A stretch of DNA of 8,859 nucleotides from Pseudomonadota bacterium (GTDB lineage: Bacteria; Pseudomonadota; Alphaproteobacteria; Rhizobiales; Beijerinckiaceae): assembly GCA_023422485.1 (NCBI GenBank), contig JAGTAM010000627.1, positions 1 to 8,859 on the forward strand, read 5' to 3'. Under the pieces are notes generated by a model. It did not search any database. It saw nothing but the letters and a program-made list of their open reading frames with translations, and was not told where the DNA came from. The position numbers were made by a program, and so were the translations under genes. This document shows, piece after piece, positions 6,669 through 8,859 of this stretch. Each line of letters opens with the position of its first letter. Position 1 is the first letter of the stretch.

Positions 6669-6691
6669 GCGGCAGGCACGCGGCCTGCCGC
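6669..6691 (-). other. Stable hairpin just after the porin stop codon
   Basis: A perfect 9-bp stem, GCGGCAGGC (6669-6677) with GCCTGCCGC (6683-6691), has a five-base loop and begins 9 nt beyond the porin stop. It has no U-tract, so it is not a terminator by itself. In the porin mRNA it would form a 3' structure ahead of the true terminator, possibly protecting the message from exonucleases. It could also be a chance dyad. Confidence 0.5.
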
Positions 6692-6700
6692 AAGTTCGTC

Positions 6701-8356
6701 TTAGAAGTCGCGCTGCACGCGGAAGCGGGCCTGGAACACGTCCTCGCTGCTGACGGTGCGGGTCGGAACGTTGTTCACGAAGCCGCCCTTGTCGCCATCG
6801 GAGACGCGGCCGCTCTTGACGCCCGTCTTGATGTACTGGCCCTCGACGCCGATATCGAGATCCTTGACCGGCGACCAGATCAGGCTCGCGCCGGTGACGA
6901 CCTGGTAGGTGTCGCGCAGCGACTGGCTGAGGTTATAGCCGAGGCCGTTCGTCAGGTAGGACGGCGGCGCGACGGTCGAGGCGCTGCCGATCAGAGCGTT
7001 CGCCTGGCTGGTGGCCTGACGGGCACCCGTCGGGAACCACATCTCACCGTAGCTGGCGTAGAAGGCCGAACGCCACTCGGGCGACCAGTAGTGGAGGTAC
7101 GAACCGACCACCGTGAAGCTGGTGGACAGCTCGGTCCGACCGGTCAGCGGGTTGATCACCGCGTCCGAGAGGAACTGGTTGAACGGGTTGCCGGCGTAGA
7201 CCGAGGCGCTGCTGAGGTAGCCGGCGGTGAAGCGGTTGATGCCGGTGTAGAACGAGGCACCCTCGCCGTACGAGCCCTGGAGGTAGAGGCCGTCACCCGG
7301 AGCGATGAAGGGCAGGTTGAACTTCACGCCGCCCTGAACCGCCCAGCCGTACTCGGTCTGGGGGCCGCTGCCGAGGCCACGGGCCGCCAGCAGAGTTTGG
7401 GCATTGGCCTGCTGCGTGGCACCGGTGCCGGGCACGCCGAGGGTGGAAATGAAGCCGCCGGTGCTGATCTCGCGCACCGCGGCGGAGAGCTGAGCCGAAC
7501 CCCACGGAGCGTCGTAGCGCAGCGAGCCGACGAAGTCGGGCAGGCGCGAGCGCTGCACGGCGTCGATGAAGGCAACCGCGGTGGCGTTGCCCACGGCGTC
7601 GGTGCCGAGGATGATCGGGGTCGGAGCGGTGGTGAGAACCTGCGAGAGAGCACCCGTGCCCGCGCCGGCTGCCGGCGACGGGACCGCGTTCGAGAAGAGC
7701 GGGTTCGTGCGGTAGTTCGGGTCTTCCATCGAGATCGTGGCGGTCCAGCCGTCGCCGAACTTCTGGGTGTAGGCGAGCAGGTTGGTCGACGGCATGTTGG
7801 AGCCGAGCGAGGAGCCGATGATCTCGTAGTCGGCGGCGTAGAAGTCGTAGAACGAGGAGGCGCGACCGGCGGTCAGGCCGGCGAACTGGATGAACGCCTT
7901 GTCGACGTTGATGAAGTTCTGGATACGGCCGAAGGCATCCTGACCGGTGCCGGAGAAGGCGTAGCCGCCGCGCAGGTTCGTGCCGGAGGAGAGCTTGGTG
8001 TGGCCGGTGCGGCTCGCCATGTCGACGCGAAGGAAGGCGCGCAGGGTGCCGTAGCCGGTCTGGGTGCGGGTGTCGAAGGCGAAGCGGGCGAGGCCGAGGA
8101 AGCCCGAGAGATCGCCGCCGCCGACGACACGACGGTTATCGCTGCCGATGTAGCCATACTCGGCGCGGGCGCGGCCGGAGATGCGCAGGCAGGTGTCGGT
8201 TCCGGGGATGTAGAAGAAGCCGGCGCCGTAGGCGGTGCAGACCCGGACGTACTCAATCGGAGCGGCCTTCTTCACCGGCAGGTCGGCGGCCTGAGCCCCA
8301 CCCACGATGGTCAGCCCCGCTGCCGATCCAAGGAGAAGGCTCTTCACGAGCTTCAT
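6701..8356 (-). CDS. Outer-membrane porin, Porin_2 (Omp2b-like) family
   Basis: A 551-residue beta-barrel porin for passive uptake of small hydrophilic solutes. The start is the ATG at 8356, not an upstream in-frame ATG at 8488. It has GGAGGG 6 nt upstream and is followed at once by a signal peptide (MKLVKSLLLGSAAGL, small residues, cleavage after AQA at about residue 23). The mature protein begins ADLPVKKAAPIEYVRVC. C40 and C56 match the early Cys pair of rhizobial porins, and CLRISGRARAEYGY is the typical first strand. Alternating aromatic/polar strands continue to the end, which is RVQRDF with a terminal Phe, the usual signal for the BAM machinery. It is longer than Brucella Omp2b (about 360 residues), with Ala/Gly/Pro-rich stretches in the middle that are probably extended surface loops. 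Codons are almost all C- or G-ending and uniform, as expected of an abundant protein. Followed by its own terminator, so monocistronic. Confidence 0.95.
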   Translation of the reverse strand: MKLVKSLLLGSAAGLTIVGGAQAADLPVKKAAPIEYVRVCTAYGAGFFYIPGTDTCLRISGRARAEYGYIGSDNRRVVGGGDLSGFLGLARFAFDTRTQTGYGTLRAFLRVDMASRTGHTKLSSGTNLRGGYAFSGTGQDAFGRIQNFINVDKAFIQFAGLTAGRASSFYDFYAADYEIIGSSLGSNMPSTNLLAYTQKFGDGWTATISMEDPNYRTNPLFSNAVPSPAAGAGTGALSQVLTTAPTPIILGTDAVGNATAVAFIDAVQRSRLPDFVGSLRYDAPWGSAQLSAAVREISTGGFISTLGVPGTGATQQANAQTLLAARGLGSGPQTEYGWAVQGGVKFNLPFIAPGDGLYLQGSYGEGASFYTGINRFTAGYLSSASVYAGNPFNQFLSDAVINPLTGRTELSTSFTVVGSYLHYWSPEWRSAFYASYGEMWFPTGARQATSQANALIGSASTVAPPSYLTNGLGYNLSQSLRDTYQVVTGASLIWSPVKDLDIGVEGQYIKTGVKSGRVSDGDKGGFVNNVPTRTVSSEDVFQARFRVQRDF

Positions 8357-8362
8357 GGTAAA

Positions 8363-8368
8363 CCCTCC
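8363..8368 (-). promoter_or_regulatory. Strong ribosome binding site deciding the porin start
   Basis: On the minus strand GGAGGG lies 6 nt before the ATG at 8356. Together with the signal peptide that follows, it rules out the longer in-frame start at 8488. Confidence 0.85.
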
Positions 8369-8489
8369 AGAAGTTTCGAGACCCACGGGATCGGACTTCT
8401 GTTTCGGTCGGGCTCTCATCGCTGAGAGCGACCCGGCCAGTCCTTGTTTCCCTTGGAGCTTGGGCCTTCCCACTCGGGTGTTGGCCAAG

Positions 8490-8518
8490 CCGCAGCGGGG
8501 TTATCCCGTCCGCAGCGG
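8490..8518. repeat. Nine-base direct repeat in the porin leader
   Basis: CCGCAGCGG occurs at 8490-8498 and again at 8510-8518, a 20-bp period (about two helical turns). The near-palindrome GGGTTATCCC lies between the copies. Function unknown; chance is possible in GC-rich sequence. Confidence 0.45.
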
Positions 8519-8532
8519 CACCATGGGCGAGC

Positions 8533-8549
8533 GTTGCCGTACGGGCAAC
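8533..8549. repeat. Inverted repeat upstream of the porin, copy 1
   Basis: GTTGCC (8533-8538) and GGCAAC (8544-8549) are perfect 6-bp arms around GTACG. It shares the GTTGC/GCAAC arms with a second dyad 64 bp away. It could be a protein operator or, if transcribed, a small hairpin in the porin leader. Confidence 0.5.
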
Positions 8550-8596
8550 AGGCATAACAGTCTTGGAGGTGTCACAAAGTGGCTTCGCTGCCGTCT

Positions 8597-8612
8597 GTTG
8601 CAGCATCGCAAC
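8597..8612. repeat. Inverted repeat upstream of the porin, copy 2
   Basis: GTTGC (8597-8601) and GCAAC (8608-8612) are perfect 5-bp arms around AGCATC. It has the same arms as copy 1 with a spacer one base shorter when the shared five bases are compared (6 against 7). Confidence 0.45.
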
Positions 8613-8712
8613 TTAATCCCTGCCCAACCGAAAAGTTTTCCCCGCTGACAAGGTGAAGCGGAGGATGATCTCAGGCACGGCGCGGTGGGACTGATGAACG
8701 CGGCGGGCGCGG

Positions 8713-8859
8713 TCAGCTGCCCTGCGCCTCGCGCTGCATCTCGAGGGTGAGCCAGCGCTCCTCGGCGGCGGCGAGTTCGGTCTCCGCTGCACCGAGCATC
8801 GCCGTCGCCTTCTGGAAGCGTCCGGGATCGCGCCCGTACAGGCCTGGATCGGCCAGGAC
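8713..8859 (-). CDS. ABC-F family ATPase, C-terminal 48 residues only
   Basis: The frame enters from the right edge and stops at 8713. Its 48 residues read LADPGLYGRDPGRFQKA, then a Glu/Ala-rich helix, AAEERWLTLEMQREA. This is the pattern of the short helical tail at the end of ABC-F proteins (Uup/EttA/ABCF3 type), where a coiled segment follows the second nucleotide-binding domain. ABC-F proteins act on ribosomes rather than in transport. No Walker or signature motif is in the window, so the call rests on the tail alone. It is upstream of the porin on the same strand, but the 356 bp gap suggests separate transcription. I see no clear terminator after it. Confidence 0.7.
   Translation of the reverse strand, partial: VLADPGLYGRDPGRFQKATAMLGAAETELAAAEERWLTLEMQREAQGS

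Larger units (their letters stand above)
8357..8712 (-). promoter_or_regulatory. Gene-free region: porin leader and probable promoter
   Basis: These 356 bp lie between the end of the ABC-F gene and the porin start and hold no gene I can support; frames crossing them are shadows. The section at 8555-8650 is visibly richer in A and T than the genes and is the likely promoter area. One weak minus-strand candidate is TTGTGA, then 15 nt, then TATGCC within TGTTATGCC (about 8551-8577), an extended -10 type at best. Two dyads with GTTGC/GCAAC arms (8533-8549 and 8597-8612) and a 9-bp direct repeat CCGCAGCGG (8490-8498 and 8510-8518) are present. If transcription starts near 8545 the porin leader would be roughly 190 nt, long enough for RNA-level control. 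All of this is inference except the repeats. Confidence 0.5.

Noticed and set aside
5975..8425. Very long plus-strand open frame (816 codons) running across the BON/OmpA gene, the intergenic terminator and most of the porin gene
   Set aside because: It is antisense to two well-supported genes, crosses a terminator, has Arg/Ala/Gly-rich composition typical of reversed GC-rich coding sequence, and shows no domain.
8357..8488. 44-residue N-terminal extension of the porin from the ATG at 8488
   Set aside because: The extension is not a signal sequence, and the ATG at 8356 has a near-perfect ribosome binding site followed at once by a classic signal peptide.
1..8859. Search for CRISPR arrays, insertion sequences, tRNA or rRNA genes and phage genes
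   Set aside because: I saw no regularly spaced repeats, no transposase-like protein, no cloverleaf and no composition break that would mark a transferred island.

Overview
The window is a stretch of very GC-rich alphaproteobacterial chromosome. It most resembles Methylobacterium/Methylorubrum or another Hyphomicrobiales genus. This rests on the type of porin (Porin_2 family, with an early Cys pair and a terminal Phe), a soluble class III cyclase of rhizobial style, a BON/OmpA inner-membrane protein, and strong third-position GC bias with long shadow ORFs on the opposite strand. The genus is an inference; the porin family and the class are better supported.

Layout, left to right. (1) 2-2191 (+): C-terminal part of a Slt70-type lytic transglycosylase; its start and signal peptide lie left of the window. 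(2) 2181-2786 (-): a YfbR/HDDC2-like HD-domain phosphohydrolase whose end overlaps the transglycosylase end by 11 nt. (3) 2787-2926: a 140 bp divergent intergenic region. (4) 2927-4216 (+): a soluble class III adenylate/guanylate cyclase in which the first metal-binding Asp appears to be Glu. (5) 4148-4429 (-): a 93-residue, three-helix membrane protein whose end overlaps the cyclase end by 69 nt. (6) 4426-6459 (-): a 677-residue inner-membrane-anchored protein with BON-like repeats and a C-terminal OmpA-like domain; its stop overlaps the start of gene 5 as GTGA, so the two form one operon. (7) 6460-6700: a 241 bp gap with a rho-independent terminator and a second hairpin, both belonging to the porin transcript. 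(8) 6701-8356 (-): a 551-residue outer-membrane porin with a clear signal peptide and a strong ribosome binding site. (9) 8357-8712: 356 bp without a gene, holding the porin leader/promoter region with several dyads and direct repeats. (10) 8713-8859 (-): the last 48 codons of an ABC-F type ATPase.

Most of the window is concerned with the cell envelope: peptidoglycan turnover (Slt), a probable inner-membrane-to-peptidoglycan protein (BON/OmpA with its small membrane partner), and the outer-membrane porin. The HD phosphohydrolase (nucleotide metabolism) and the cyclase (signalling) sit between them without an obvious operon link. I see no mobile element, CRISPR array, tRNA or rRNA. The least ordinary object is the BON/OmpA protein. 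It carries three tandem repeats of about 122 residues, and its OmpA-like domain is interrupted at the presumed peptidoglycan-binding loop by about 80 Lys/Glu/Ala/Pro-rich residues. It is co-translated with an unnamed three-helix membrane protein.
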